This document shows, in pieces, positions 5,615-13,087 of a stretch of DNA of 15,370 nt. Position 1 is the first letter of the stretch. Each line of letters starts with the position of its first letter. Both the position numbers and the translations under genes were made by a program. A model generated the notes under the pieces. It was given only the letters and a program-made list of their open reading frames with translations. It did no database searches and was not told the DNA's origin. This DNA comes from Pseudomonadota bacterium (GTDB lineage Bacteria > Desulfobacterota > Desulfobacteria > Desulfobacterales > RPRI01), in assembly GCA_018819005.1 (NCBI GenBank), contig JAHJQU010000161.1, positions 1-15,370 of the forward strand. The letters are read 5' to 3'.

Positions 5615-7300
5615 CTATAAAATCTTTGCATCCAGTACTTTCCCTTTAAATATTTCTACTGCATCAGTTACAAGGGAGTTATTAAGCGCATCAGATATCA
5701 AATTATCAGTCCCGGTTTTTTCTTGAGCGTTATTTAATTCAGAAGTTTTTTTCTCTTCCAGAGCAATTTTCATGCTCTTTCCAAAAAAATCTCTGCAAAC
5801 TTTTCCCAAAATATCGAGATTTTTCCTCCGCCTGACCATATTCAAATTAAAACCGTTTCCTGCAACTTCAATCTCAATCCTGTTTTCAGTTATTTTTCTT
5901 ATTGAACACTTCGCCATACTCGCAGCAAGTGAAGGATGTTTTTCAGATATTATTGCATAAAGCTGTCCCCAGATTTTTTCAAAATTATCGTCTGGTCCAA
6001 GAGCTTTCTGTGTCGTTGAATCTGTTTTATCAGCCCCGTATCCTTCTTTACTTTCAGGCTCAAGAACCTTTTGAGGCGTTCTCTCAACTAATTCGGCATT
6101 CTTATAATCTACACAAACCGTTGCTGCGTTAAAACCATCCTTTTTCTGTTTTCCCGGAATCATGTGCCTTAAATTGTCAATTTTTTCAATAAGAACTTCT
6201 ATAGGCAAGGCCGGTTTTATTTGAAATATCTTTAAAAAAACCATCTCAAGGCAAAGTTTAGGATTTAGGGAAAACCTGATAGAGGATTCTTCCTTATATA
6301 GCGCATCAAAAATCTGGTTTAATGCGGTTGCAGAAATATTCTTTACCTGCTCAGACATCATGACTATCTCATGGGATGGTAAGCTTACAAGCTTATTGAC
6401 CTTCTTAACCATTTTGACTACAAGAAGATTCCTGAAATGTTCCACTATGTCATAATAAAGTTCTTTTATATTATGGCCATTATTATAAAGATCCTCCAGC
6501 AAATCAAGCAGAGCAGGAAAATCCGAACTCAAAATAGCTTCAGAAATCATAAAAATTGCTCTTCTATCTATAATTCCAAGAATATCCAAGATATTCTCAT
6601 TAGTCACCGGCCCCTCGGAGCAGCTGATAACAAGATCAAGGAGGCTTAGGGCATCTCTCATGCTCCCACCCGCAGCCCGCGCAATTAAGAAGAGACTTTC
6701 TGAGACAATATTTACATCTTCTTTTTCACAAACCAAAGCCATATGGCTTACGATCGAATCAAGACCGATTCTTTTAAAATCATGGCGCTGGCATCTTGAT
6801 AATATGGTAACAGGTATCTTGTGAGGCTCAGTCGTCGCAAAGATAAACATTACATGCGGCGGGGGTTCTTCAAGCGTTTTTAAAAGAGCATTAAATGCAG
6901 GGGTGCTGAGCATGTGAACTTCATCAATTATATAAATCTTATAAGAGCTGTATGCAGGCTTATATTTAACATTGTCTCTGAGGTCCCGTACATTCTCAAC
7001 GCCATTGTTTGATGCTCCGTCGATTTCAAGCACATCAACAGAATTTCCAATGGTAATCTCGGTACAGGATCGGCAGATATTGCAAGGAACAGATGTTGGG
7101 CCATTTATGCAATTCATGGCTTTAGCCAGGATTCTGGCAACAGTCGTTTTCCCTGTACCCCGTGGGCCGGAGAAAAGAACGCCATGTGCAACCCGCCCGG
7201 CTAAAATGGAATTTGTTAATGTGCGTGTAACATGCTCCTGACCTATAACATCATCAAAAGTCTGAGGGCGATACTTGCGAGCTAGTACAAGATAGGACAT
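5615..7300 (-). CDS. dnaX: DNA polymerase III subunit gamma/tau
   Basis: The clamp-loader ATPase that ties together the replisome and loads the beta clamp. The 561-residue protein has all AAA+ elements: GPRGTGKT Walker A (45-52), a zinc module (Cys64, 73, 76, 79), IIDEVHML Walker B (124-131), FATTEPHK sensor 1 (154-161), SRCQRHDF with the arginine finger (168-175), and GGSMRDALSLLD sensor 2 (211-222). The C-terminal third is low in conservation, as expected for tau. I see no A AAA AAG slippery site near the expected end of gamma. The only long homopolymer is an A7 run (on the coding strand) at about 5746-5752, near the C-terminus, so a short gamma form is not supported. It is first gene of the operon; two tRNA-Ser genes lie 175 bp upstream on the same strand. 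Confidence 0.97.
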   Translation of the reverse strand: MSYLVLARKYRPQTFDDVIGQEHVTRTLTNSILAGRVAHGVLFSGPRGTGKTTVARILAKAMNCINGPTSVPCNICRSCTEITIGNSVDVLEIDGASNNGVENVRDLRDNVKYKPAYSSYKIYIIDEVHMLSTPAFNALLKTLEEPPPHVMFIFATTEPHKIPVTILSRCQRHDFKRIGLDSIVSHMALVCEKEDVNIVSESLFLIARAAGGSMRDALSLLDLVISCSEGPVTNENILDILGIIDRRAIFMISEAILSSDFPALLDLLEDLYNNGHNIKELYYDIVEHFRNLLVVKMVKKVNKLVSLPSHEIVMMSEQVKNISATALNQIFDALYKEESSIRFSLNPKLCLEMVFLKIFQIKPALPIEVLIEKIDNLRHMIPGKQKKDGFNAATVCVDYKNAELVERTPQKVLEPESKEGYGADKTDSTTQKALGPDDNFEKIWGQLYAIISEKHPSLAASMAKCSIRKITENRIEIEVAGNGFNLNMVRRRKNLDILGKVCRDFFGKSMKIALEEKKTSELNNAQEKTGTDNLISDALNNSLVTDAVEIFKGKVLDAKIL

Positions 7301-7327
7301 AATTAAATTTCCTGTGATATATAATCA

Positions 7328-7352
7328 GGGCTTGTATTTTAAATTAAAGCCC
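7328..7352. other. Small inverted repeat in the tRNA-dnaX gap
   Basis: GGGCTT (7328-7333) and AAGCCC (7347-7352) form a 6-bp stem, with inner ATTT/AAAT pairing possible. No T-run follows on either strand, so it is not a convincing terminator. It would lie in the dnaX leader if transcription comes through from the tRNA genes. The rest of 7301-7475 shows no gene; I looked for an SRP RNA core here and found none. Confidence 0.35.
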
Positions 7353-7451
7353 GGAATAAGCCACATAAAACCGCATAATGAGAAGTATTACTAGACCCCC
7401 GAAGAGCATTCAGTTTTGTTCGATTTGAAGCAATACTGTATCTATTCAAGA

Positions 7452-7467
7452 AAGGTTTTTAAACCTT
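7452..7467 (-). terminator. Weak hairpin just downstream of the tRNA-Ser pair
   Basis: AAGGTTT and AAACCTT form a 7-bp, AT-rich stem with a 2-base centre, 8 bases past the encoded CCA of tRNA-Ser(GGA). On the minus strand only a short T-rich stretch (TCTT) follows, so termination would be poor. It may instead be a processing signal, or the tRNAs may read through into dnaX. Confidence 0.3.
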
Positions 7468-7475
7468 ATATTAAA

Positions 7476-7568
7476 TGGCGGAGAGAGAGGGATTTGAACC
7501 CTCGGTGCCGCTTTTGGCAGCACACACGATTTCCAGTCGTGCTCCTTCAGCCGCTCGGACATCTCTCC
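7476..7568 (-). tRNA. tRNA-Ser (anticodon GGA)
   Basis: The acceptor stem GGAGAGA (7568-7562) pairs with TCTCTCC (7486-7480); a G discriminator and an encoded CCA (7478-7476) follow. The anticodon stem CACGA/TCGTG closes the loop CTGGAAA, giving anticodon GGA (7534-7532), which reads UCC and UCU. The T-arm GAGGGTTCAAATCCCTC is canonical and there is a long variable arm, as expected for a class II tRNA. It is 65 bases from the next tRNA-Ser on the same strand, so the two are probably co-transcribed. Confidence 0.97.
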
Positions 7569-7633
7569 ATTAACAAAGCTATTTCCAAAAAATTGCCCAT
7601 TGCATCCCAATACGGCCAACCGATTTTATTATT

Positions 7634-7726
7634 TGGCGGAGAGGGTGGGATTCGAACCCACGATCCCGTTTTTGACAGGATACCGCTTTTCGAGAGCGGG
7701 GCCTTCAGCCGCTCGGCAACCTCTCC
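7634..7726 (-). tRNA. tRNA-Ser (anticodon CGA)
   Basis: The acceptor stem GGAGAGG (7726-7720) pairs with CCTCTCC (7644-7638), with G discriminator and encoded CCA (7636-7634). The anticodon stem CCGCT/AGCGG closes the loop CTCGAAA, giving anticodon CGA (7692-7690) for UCG codons. The T-arm GTGGGTTCGAATCCCAC is perfect, and the long variable arm marks class II. It precedes tRNA-Ser(GGA) and, further on, dnaX, on the same strand. Confidence 0.97.
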
Positions 7727-7744
7727 AAAACTCACCGGATTGAA

Positions 7745-7770
7745 GCTTCCCGCTGTAAGCAGCGGGAAGC
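7745..7770. repeat. Perfect 11-bp GC-rich hairpin upstream of the tRNA genes (REP-like)
   Basis: GCTTCCCGCTG and CAGCGGGAAGC form a perfect 11-bp stem around TAAG. There is no T-run on either side. It lies 18 bases upstream of tRNA-Ser(CGA), in the region where a promoter for the pair would be, or in the divergent gap toward the DUF1015 gene. It resembles extragenic palindromes and may be dispersed in the genome. The rest of 7771-7988 shows no gene. Confidence 0.65.
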
Positions 7771-7988
7771 ACACTCGCCGTTTCGGTTCAAAATGGTGGT
7801 TTCAATATAACGTTTGGATGTTAGCTGTCAATGATGTTCTTTACATTCTTTTCATCCCACATTCAACGTATTTTTAATTCCTTCATCCCAGCTAATTGCA
7901 AAAGATATTTATTTTTTAACTTGAACTGTCATATTCTTTCTAGTATCAGTTCCCATCATTTTTTATCAAAGAAGGAAGGAACATAGAC

Positions 7989-9314
7989 ATGGCAGAGGTC
8001 ATCCCTTTCAAAGGGATTCTTTATAATACGGAAAAAATTGGGGGTTTGGCAGATGTTGCAACACCTCCGTATGATGTTATCTCTGAAGAGGAACAAATTA
8101 ATTATCATAACAGGCATCCTCAGAATATAATTCGTCTTATTCTGGGCAATGAAACAGAATCAGATGATGAAAAAAACAACCGTTACACAAGAGCGGCCGC
8201 TTTTTTTAATGAATGGCTCACTTACGACGTGCTCGTTCAGGATAAGGCCCCGGCTTTTTACCTTTCTTCTGTTGAGTTTTCAATTGAAAAGAGGATGATC
8301 AGACGTTTTGGAATTATAGCTTGTGTAAGGCTTGAGCCATTTGAAAAAGGAATAATTCTCCCCCATGAAAAGACTTTTTCAAAGGTAAAATCGGAACAGC
8401 TTCAGCTTATGAAAGCTTGCCATGCCAATTTCAGCCAGGTTTTTTCACTTTTTTCCGGTAAAATCGATTCGCTGACCGTTCTTGAAAAATCAGCCTTGTC
8501 CGGAACCGCCCACTCAGATTTTACTGACGACAAAGGGCACAGGCATCTGCTCTGGAAGATAACCGATCCGGTTATTCAGGAAAATATTTCAAATGCTTAT
8601 AAAGATAAAGTGCTTTATATAGCAGACGGGCACCACCGATATGAAGCAGCTCTTAATTACAGGGAATGGGCATCAAAAAATAATCCTGAGTTCTCAGAAA
8701 AGCATCCTGCAAACTTCATAATGATGTACTTATGCAGCATGGAAGACCCCGGATTGATAATACTACCGACCCATCGTCTGCTGACCGGGGTCATGGAATC
8801 AAATCTTTCCGGCTTTGAGCTTAAAGCTTCAAAGTACTTTGATATAACACAAATACCATTTGACCCCAAAACACCTGACAAGGCAACAAGAATGTTTGTC
8901 TCTGCATTAAGATCCGAATCCTTGACAAATAAAATTGGTGTTTTAATTAAAAACAGAAACATCTTTTATATATTATCACTTAAACAACAGGCTTTGGAAA
9001 CGAATTATGGAAGCGAACTTCCTGAATCCCTGATGCGTCTCGATGTTACTGTCCTGACAAAGCTGATACTTCATGAGATTTTAAGATTCGATCAGACTGG
9101 TTTTGATAATGAGAAACTGATCACTTACACGAGCTCCGATAATGAGGCTATAGAACAAATATCTTCAGGGCAGTTCGATATAGCTTTTATTCTTAATTCC
9201 ACAAAGATTGAGCAGGTACAAAAGATTGCCGGCGAAGGGCTGATAATGCCGAGTAAATCTACGTATTTTTACCCCAAGGTAATAACGGGGCAGGTTATAA
9301 ATAAATTGTTCTGA
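7989..9314 (+). CDS. DUF1015 family protein
   Basis: A 441-residue member of DUF1015, a family common in anaerobic bacteria, some of whose members are annotated as serine-kinase or ParB/sulfiredoxin-like. Visible signatures: VIPFKGILYN (residues 4-13), TPPYDVIS (25-32), LPHEKTFSKVK (124-134) and the strongly conserved YIADGHHRYEAALNYR (210-225). The DGHHR stretch recalls the phosphate-binding motif of ParB/Srx folds; that comparison is an inference and I give no reaction. The N-terminus is soluble with no signal peptide. AAGGAAGGAAC lies about 7 bases before the ATG. It is a single gene, divergent from the tRNA pair and convergent with the methyltransferase gene, with 16 bases between stops. 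Confidence 0.9.
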   Translation: MAEVIPFKGILYNTEKIGGLADVATPPYDVISEEEQINYHNRHPQNIIRLILGNETESDDEKNNRYTRAAAFFNEWLTYDVLVQDKAPAFYLSSVEFSIEKRMIRRFGIIACVRLEPFEKGIILPHEKTFSKVKSEQLQLMKACHANFSQVFSLFSGKIDSLTVLEKSALSGTAHSDFTDDKGHRHLLWKITDPVIQENISNAYKDKVLYIADGHHRYEAALNYREWASKNNPEFSEKHPANFIMMYLCSMEDPGLIILPTHRLLTGVMESNLSGFELKASKYFDITQIPFDPKTPDKATRMFVSALRSESLTNKIGVLIKNRNIFYILSLKQQALETNYGSELPESLMRLDVTVLTKLILHEILRFDQTGFDNEKLITYTSSDNEAIEQISSGQFDIAFILNSTKIEQVQKIAGEGLIMPSKSTYFYPKVITGQVINKLF

Positions 9315-9330
9315 GCAATAATCCAACCGG

Positions 9331-10053
9331 CTAGGGCATAAGCATTCTGTTAACTTCATCGGTATATGTGCCGTCATCACAATATATAACAAGTGGGGAA
9401 ACGACTTTTGCTCCGGTGCGACCCCCTTTAATTCCCTCCACTATTACAAGCTTTGATTCTGAATTGCTTTTTGAATATATAAACCGGAAATGCTTTGGCT
9501 CAATCCCTGATAAGCGCATTTGTGTAACCATATCGGCTATACGCTCTGAAGGATAAATAATTATGAACCTTCCTGAAACGTGTAATAAACGGCTTGCGGC
9601 TTTAAGAATGTCTGTAAGAGTTACATCAATTTCGTGTCTCGCTACAGCCCGCTGATTATCGGAATTTACCCTCCCTGATTCGGCCTTTCTGTATGGCGGG
9701 TTACTCACAACAATGTCAAGAGGCCCGGAAATCATATCTGCTTTAAGATTTTTTATATCGGCGCATAAAATCTTAACTCTATCTTCAATATTATTATCCT
9801 TAACATTCAAGGCAGCAATATCAGCAAGACTTTTCTGTACCTCAACTCCATATATATTAATTTGAGGATTCCGGTATGCAAGTATCAGTGAAATGATTCC
9901 TGATCCTGTTCCGATATCAAGAATTCTATCCCCAGAGTTTGTTTTAATATGGCCCGCAAGAAGGACCGCATCTATTGAAAAACGGTATCCATTTTTATTC
10001 TGCTTAACACTTATATTACCATTGAAGAAAGTGTCAGTAGTAAGCAAATCCAT
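9331..10053 (-). CDS. TrmN6/YfiC-type tRNA1(Val) adenine-N6 methyltransferase-like protein
   Basis: A 240-residue class I SAM-dependent methyltransferase. The SAM-binding motif ILDIGTGSGIISL is at 44-56, an acidic motif II YGVEVQ at 68-73, and the N6-adenine catalytic tetrad NPPY at 118-121 followed by YRKAESGRVN (121-130), which is typical of the YfiC/TrmN6 group that modifies A37 of tRNA-Val. Relatives include methyltransferases with other small or RNA substrates, so the substrate is an inference. I start at ATG 10053, two bases after the stop of the preceding DUF721 gene, because family similarity begins at MDLLTTDTFFNG; the frame extends to 10089 but would overlap that gene. Coupled translation is likely. 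Confidence 0.88.
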   Translation of the reverse strand: MDLLTTDTFFNGNISVKQNKNGYRFSIDAVLLAGHIKTNSGDRILDIGTGSGIISLILAYRNPQINIYGVEVQKSLADIAALNVKDNNIEDRVKILCADIKNLKADMISGPLDIVVSNPPYRKAESGRVNSDNQRAVARHEIDVTLTDILKAASRLLHVSGRFIIIYPSERIADMVTQMRLSGIEPKHFRFIYSKSNSESKLVIVEGIKGGRTGAKVVSPLVIYCDDGTYTDEVNRMLMP

Positions 10054-10055
10054 AA

Positions 10056-10373
10056 TCACACAGCTCCGATCCTGAATTTTATATCGCAAACAAGCTCTTT
10101 TCCAAGCGCATCATTTATTTTTGTTATCATATTTTTTTTATAGTATTGAAGTTCCTGTATCCAGACAGGACTGCTGACATAAACGATAAGCATTTTCCCC
10201 TTGAATCCTGCCGGTTTGCTATTATTTGCAATAGCCTCCCCGAATACATTCTTCCAGATAGAAAAAATGCTTACCAGTTCCAGATCAGAGTCAGTGCGGA
10301 ACTTATTTAAGGCATCACCTAAGATATTGCCAATGTGCACAAAGTCATCCGTGGGTTTTTTTGTCTCTGCCAT
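10056..10373 (-). CDS. DUF721/DciA-like protein
   Basis: A 105-residue protein whose core IWKNVFGEAIANNSKPAGFKG (about 43-63), then LIVYVSSPVWIQELQYYKKNMITKIN (67-92), matches the DUF721 pattern (W..vvG..ia.h..p, then l.v.v.s..Wa.el). DUF721 includes DciA, a helicase-operator protein that acts with DnaB in bacteria lacking DnaC. This is a short, single-domain form, so the replication role is inferred from family membership. No clear Shine-Dalgarno precedes ATG 10373. It is upstream of, and abuts, the methyltransferase gene. Confidence 0.8.
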   Translation of the reverse strand: MAETKKPTDDFVHIGNILGDALNKFRTDSDLELVSIFSIWKNVFGEAIANNSKPAGFKGKMLIVYVSSPVWIQELQYYKKNMITKINDALGKELVCDIKFRIGAV

Positions 10374-10740
10374 AAGTTCAGGTTATTTTGCTTGACTTGA
10401 ATGGGTGCATAAGTTATTTAAAGATTAAGACTTATATGAAATCGTTGAAATCAACATTGACATTGACGGCTTCGTAAAAAGTCATTCTGCTGTGTTGCAC
10501 TTCATCTTTCGTCATTGCAGCGTACCAGCAAGTACGCTTCATTCCTCAAGATTCGTGCGCCTTGCATAATAAGCTTTTTACTTTGCCATCTGAAATTCGG
10601 CTTTTTACGAGTTCATCGATATTACACCAAGAGATTTTTTAACATTTAGTATAACCGATTTTCAACAAGAAACATCTTGAACGTAAAAAATAAAGTGCAC
10701 TGACTGACATTAAGAATATCAAACATAAGGGAAAATATCA
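10374..10740. other. Divergent intergenic region between the DciA-like gene and hflK
   Basis: 367 bases with no gene on either strand. It must carry the divergent promoters of the DUF721 gene and hflK, but I see no convincing -35/-10 pair. About 40% is the 147-bp repeat copy B (10468-10614). AAGGG precedes the hflK start by about 10 bases. Confidence 0.6.
10468..10614. repeat. 147-bp dispersed repeat, copy B, with inverted termini (MITE-like)
   Basis: Left end GGCTTCGTAAAAAGTC (10468-10483) and right end GGCTTTTTACGAGTTC (10599-10614). The inner core GTAAAAAGTC/GGCTTTTTAC is inverted with one mismatch. It is collinear with copy A at 3962-4108, same length and orientation, about 90% identical by eye. 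Both copies are preceded by TGAC. It lies between divergent genes, 126 bases before hflK. Confidence 0.85.
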
Positions 10741-11781
10741 ATGAGTTGGGATTGGGAAAAGCTTAAAGAACAGCAACAGGGCAAAACAGGGGTTCCTCCT
10801 CAGATGGAGAATTTATTAAAAAAATTTCCAAAATTTAATCTGCCGGGGCTTCCGATCATAATTCTTATACTGTTTCTTTTGTATTTGGGATCATCCATGG
10901 TTTACACAATTGGAGTCGATGAGGTCGGAATCATTCAGCGATTCGGGAAATACATCAGGACCAGCCAGCCAGGCCTTAATTTCAAACTGCCTGCGACTAT
11001 AGAAAAAATAACCAAGGTCAAAGTAAGACGTGTGTACAAGAAAGAATTCGGTTTTCGCTCGCTCAGAGTAGATGACAAACAACGTTTTTCATCTGAAAGC
11101 GAAAGTGATAACGTGGCTCTCATGCTGACAGGCGATCTTAATGTAGCCCTGGCTCCATGGATCGTTCATTACAGAATTAATGATCCATATAATTATTTAT
11201 TTAAAATCAGGGAAGTTGATACTCTGCTTTCCGACATGTCCGAAGCTGCAATGCGGCTTATCATCGGTGACAGAAGCATTAATGAAGTCATCAGCAAACG
11301 CGGGGAAATAGCCGAAGAAGCCAAAGCTGTTCTTCAGGCTGAATTGGATAAATCAGAAGCCGGATTGAGCATCGTTACAATAGAAATGGAAAAAACAAAT
11401 GTGCCTGAGCCTGTTCAGCAGTCATTTAATCAAGTAAATCAGGCTGTTCAGGAAAAGGAAAAGCTTATCTATCAGGCAAGGGAAGCATACAATAAGGCTT
11501 TACCGGAAGCAATGGGAGAGGCCGAAAGAACGATAAGAGTTGCCGAGGGATATGCTTTAGACAGAGTTAACCGCGCAAAGGGAGATGCAGCAAGGTTTGT
11601 TGCCTTATATCAGGAATACGCCAAGGCAAAGGATATCACCAAAAAAAGGATGTACCTTGAAATGTTAAAAGATATTTTACCGAAGCTTGGAAATAAGTAC
11701 ATAATTGACGCCAACCAGAAGAATGTTTTGCCTCTTCTTAATCTTGAAAAACAAATAGGTGCCATAAAAAATGAAAAATAG
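10741..11781 (+). CDS. hflK: HflK, SPFH-domain modulator of FtsH
   Basis: With HflC it forms a large membrane-anchored cage around the FtsH protease and limits its access to membrane substrates. The 346-residue protein has a short cytoplasmic N-terminus, one membrane segment (about 36-57, LPIIILILFLLYLGSSMVYTI), then a periplasmic SPFH/Band 7 domain starting VDEVGIIQRFGKYIRTSQPGLNFKLP (about 60-85). A long alpha-helical, Ala/Glu/Lys-rich coiled-coil region follows (about 198-300). The last 11 bases overlap hflC, so the two are translationally coupled. Length and order are standard; a Gly-rich N-terminal stretch seen in enterobacterial HflK is absent. Confidence 0.94.
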   Translation: MSWDWEKLKEQQQGKTGVPPQMENLLKKFPKFNLPGLPIIILILFLLYLGSSMVYTIGVDEVGIIQRFGKYIRTSQPGLNFKLPATIEKITKVKVRRVYKKEFGFRSLRVDDKQRFSSESESDNVALMLTGDLNVALAPWIVHYRINDPYNYLFKIREVDTLLSDMSEAAMRLIIGDRSINEVISKRGEIAEEAKAVLQAELDKSEAGLSIVTIEMEKTNVPEPVQQSFNQVNQAVQEKEKLIYQAREAYNKALPEAMGEAERTIRVAEGYALDRVNRAKGDAARFVALYQEYAKAKDITKKRMYLEMLKDILPKLGNKYIIDANQKNVLPLLNLEKQIGAIKNEK

Positions 11782-12709
11782 AGGTATTATTTTAATTTGT
11801 TGTATAATTGCGCTTTTGTTAATTACAGGCTCGGTCTTCATTGTTGATGAAACCGAACAGGTAATTATAACTCAGTTTGGAAAAGTCGTTGGTTCTCCAA
11901 AAAAAGAACCCGGGTTATATATTAAAATTCCTCTTATCCAGGAAGTAAACTATTTTCCTAAAAACCTTTTGCAATGGGATGGAAATCCAGGCCAGATACC
12001 GACTCTCGATAAAACATATATCTGGGTTGATACGTTCGCACGGTGGAAAATAGTTGACCCGGTAAAATTTTTTCAGACAGTAAATAACACTGTAAGCGCT
12101 CTAGCAAGACTGGATGATATTATCGACCCGGCAGTCAGAAATTTTATAACATCATACAGTCTTATTGAAACTGTTCGGAAAAGCGCAAGAGAACTGGACA
12201 CATTTGAAGTAGGAATGATGGAAAGTAAAAAATACGAGTTTCAATCAACATTTGCCATCAAGACAGGAAGAGAATTGATAATGAAGGGCATTCTCGAGCA
12301 GGCCCAACCCAAGCTGGCGCAGTTTGGTATTGAGCTGGTAGATGTAAAAATCAAGCGGATCAATTATGTCACGGAGGTCAGGGACTCGGTATATGCCCGA
12401 ATGATTGCAGAACGCAAACAAATAGCAGAAAAATTCCGGTCGGAAGGGCATGGTGAAGCTCAAAAAATAACCGGTGAAAAAGAACGCGATTTGAAACGAA
12501 TAACTTCGGAGGCATATAGAAAGGCACAGGAACTGAAGGGTAAAGCAGATGCGGAAGCCACAAAGATATACGCCAAGGCCTTTGGAGTAGATCCATCTTT
12601 CTACTCTTTTATAAAGACTCTTGAAGTATATAATGAAGCTCTTGGCAAAGACACCTCTATTATCCTTTCAACAGATTCTGAGCTGTTCAAATATCTGAAG
12701 GGATATTAA
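11771..12709 (+). CDS. hflC: HflC, SPFH-domain modulator of FtsH
   Basis: Partner of HflK in the FtsH-regulating membrane complex. The 312-residue protein has an N-terminal anchor (about 4-24, GIILICCIIALLLITGSVFIV) and the SPFH domain opening VDETEQVIITQFGKVVG (about 24-40), with PGLYIKIPLIQEVNYFPK (47-64) and KTYIWVDTFARWKIVDPVKFF (81-101). A charged helical segment MIAERKQIAEKFRSEGHGEA (210-229) is characteristic of HflC, followed by the coiled coil and a C-terminus VILSTDSELFKYLKGY-like. The ATG lies inside the hflK end. A strong terminator follows 12 bases after the stop. Confidence 0.95.
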   Translation: MKNRGIILICCIIALLLITGSVFIVDETEQVIITQFGKVVGSPKKEPGLYIKIPLIQEVNYFPKNLLQWDGNPGQIPTLDKTYIWVDTFARWKIVDPVKFFQTVNNTVSALARLDDIIDPAVRNFITSYSLIETVRKSARELDTFEVGMMESKKYEFQSTFAIKTGRELIMKGILEQAQPKLAQFGIELVDVKIKRINYVTEVRDSVYARMIAERKQIAEKFRSEGHGEAQKITGEKERDLKRITSEAYRKAQELKGKADAEATKIYAKAFGVDPSFYSFIKTLEVYNEALGKDTSIILSTDSELFKYLKGY

Positions 12710-12721
12710 CCCTGAAACCAA

Positions 12722-12763
12722 AAAAAGCACCTGCACTGTTGTTTAAGATTGCAGGTGCTTTTT
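12722..12763. terminator. Bidirectional intrinsic terminator between hflC and the bS22-like gene
   Basis: AAAAAGCACCTGCA (12722-12735) and TGCAGGTGCTTTTT (12750-12763) form a 14-bp stem with a 14-base loop. On the plus strand the GC-rich stem runs into T5 after hflC; on the minus strand it runs into T6-T7 after the small basic-protein gene, whose stop is at 12795. One hairpin therefore serves both convergent genes. Confidence 0.93.
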
Positions 12764-12794
12764 ACAACATCACCATAAGAGGCTGCAGGTAGCT

Positions 12795-12893
12795 TTATTT
12801 ACCTTTCCTTCTCTGATGTCGCGTACGGACCAGAAGCTTTTTATGCTTATGCTTTCTCATTTTTTTCCTTCGCTTTTTAACTACGCTACCCAA
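12795..12893 (-). CDS. Small basic ribosome-associated protein, bS22 / AURKAIP1-COX24 type
   Basis: A 32-residue, extremely basic product: MGSVVKKRRKKMRKHKHKKL then LVRTRHQRRKGK. It follows closely the pattern of actinobacterial bS22 and the AURKAIP1/COX24 (mS38) domain: MGSV, KKRRKKM, KHKKLL, RTR, QRRK. In mycobacterial ribosomes bS22 sits in the small subunit near the decoding centre; the same role here is inferred. The start is TTG, decided by an 11-base Shine-Dalgarno AGGAGGTGATC (12906-12896) seven bases from it in effective spacing. An internal ATG is the 12th codon and would remove the conserved MGSV start. It is monocistronic, convergent with hflC and ending at a shared terminator. 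Confidence 0.9.
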   Translation of the reverse strand: MGSVVKKRRKKMRKHKHKKLLVRTRHQRRKGK

Positions 12894-12895
12894 CA

Positions 12896-12906
12896 GATCA
12901 CCTCCT
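12896..12906 (-). promoter_or_regulatory. Extended Shine-Dalgarno that sets a TTG start
   Basis: AGGAGGTGATC is an 11-base exact complement of the conserved 3' end of 16S rRNA (GATCACCTCCT), far longer than the 4-6 bases usual in this window. It precedes the TTG start of the bS22-like gene and probably offsets the weak start codon. Confidence 0.8.
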
Positions 12907-12984
12907 GTGTAATTTGTTTTCTGACTCGAAGTTGTTCTACTAACACCATTGATTATTATTTGTCCATGTTTTTTTCATGTTTTT

Positions 12985-13027
12985 GCATTTGACGGTTCTC
13001 AAATGCCGACATGTCTTTTAAAAGACA
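12985..13027. promoter_or_regulatory. Two adjacent perfect palindromes in a divergent promoter region
   Basis: GCATTTGA (12985-12992) and TCAAATGC (12999-13006) pair around CGGTTC. Six bases or fewer later, TGTCTTTTAAAAGACA (13012-13027) is a perfect 16-bp palindrome. They lie between the bS22-like gene (minus) and the HELIH protein gene (plus), 61 bases before the latter. Neither has a T-run giving a terminator. They may be operator sites for an unidentified regulator; this is inference. Confidence 0.45.
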
Positions 13028-13087
13028 AGGCAGATTATATAACAATTGCTTATGTACAAATATATGAATTTCGAATAAGATATCAGA

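Noticed and set aside
5740..5756. Possible programmed frameshift at the A7 run in dnaX to make gamma
   Set aside because: It is near residue 520 of 561, too far downstream for a gamma product, and no stimulatory Shine-Dalgarno plus hairpin arrangement is apparent.
7301..7475. SRP RNA in the tRNA-Ser to dnaX gap, by analogy with Bacillus
   Set aside because: The conserved GGAAGGAAGCAG-type apical core is not found on either strand.
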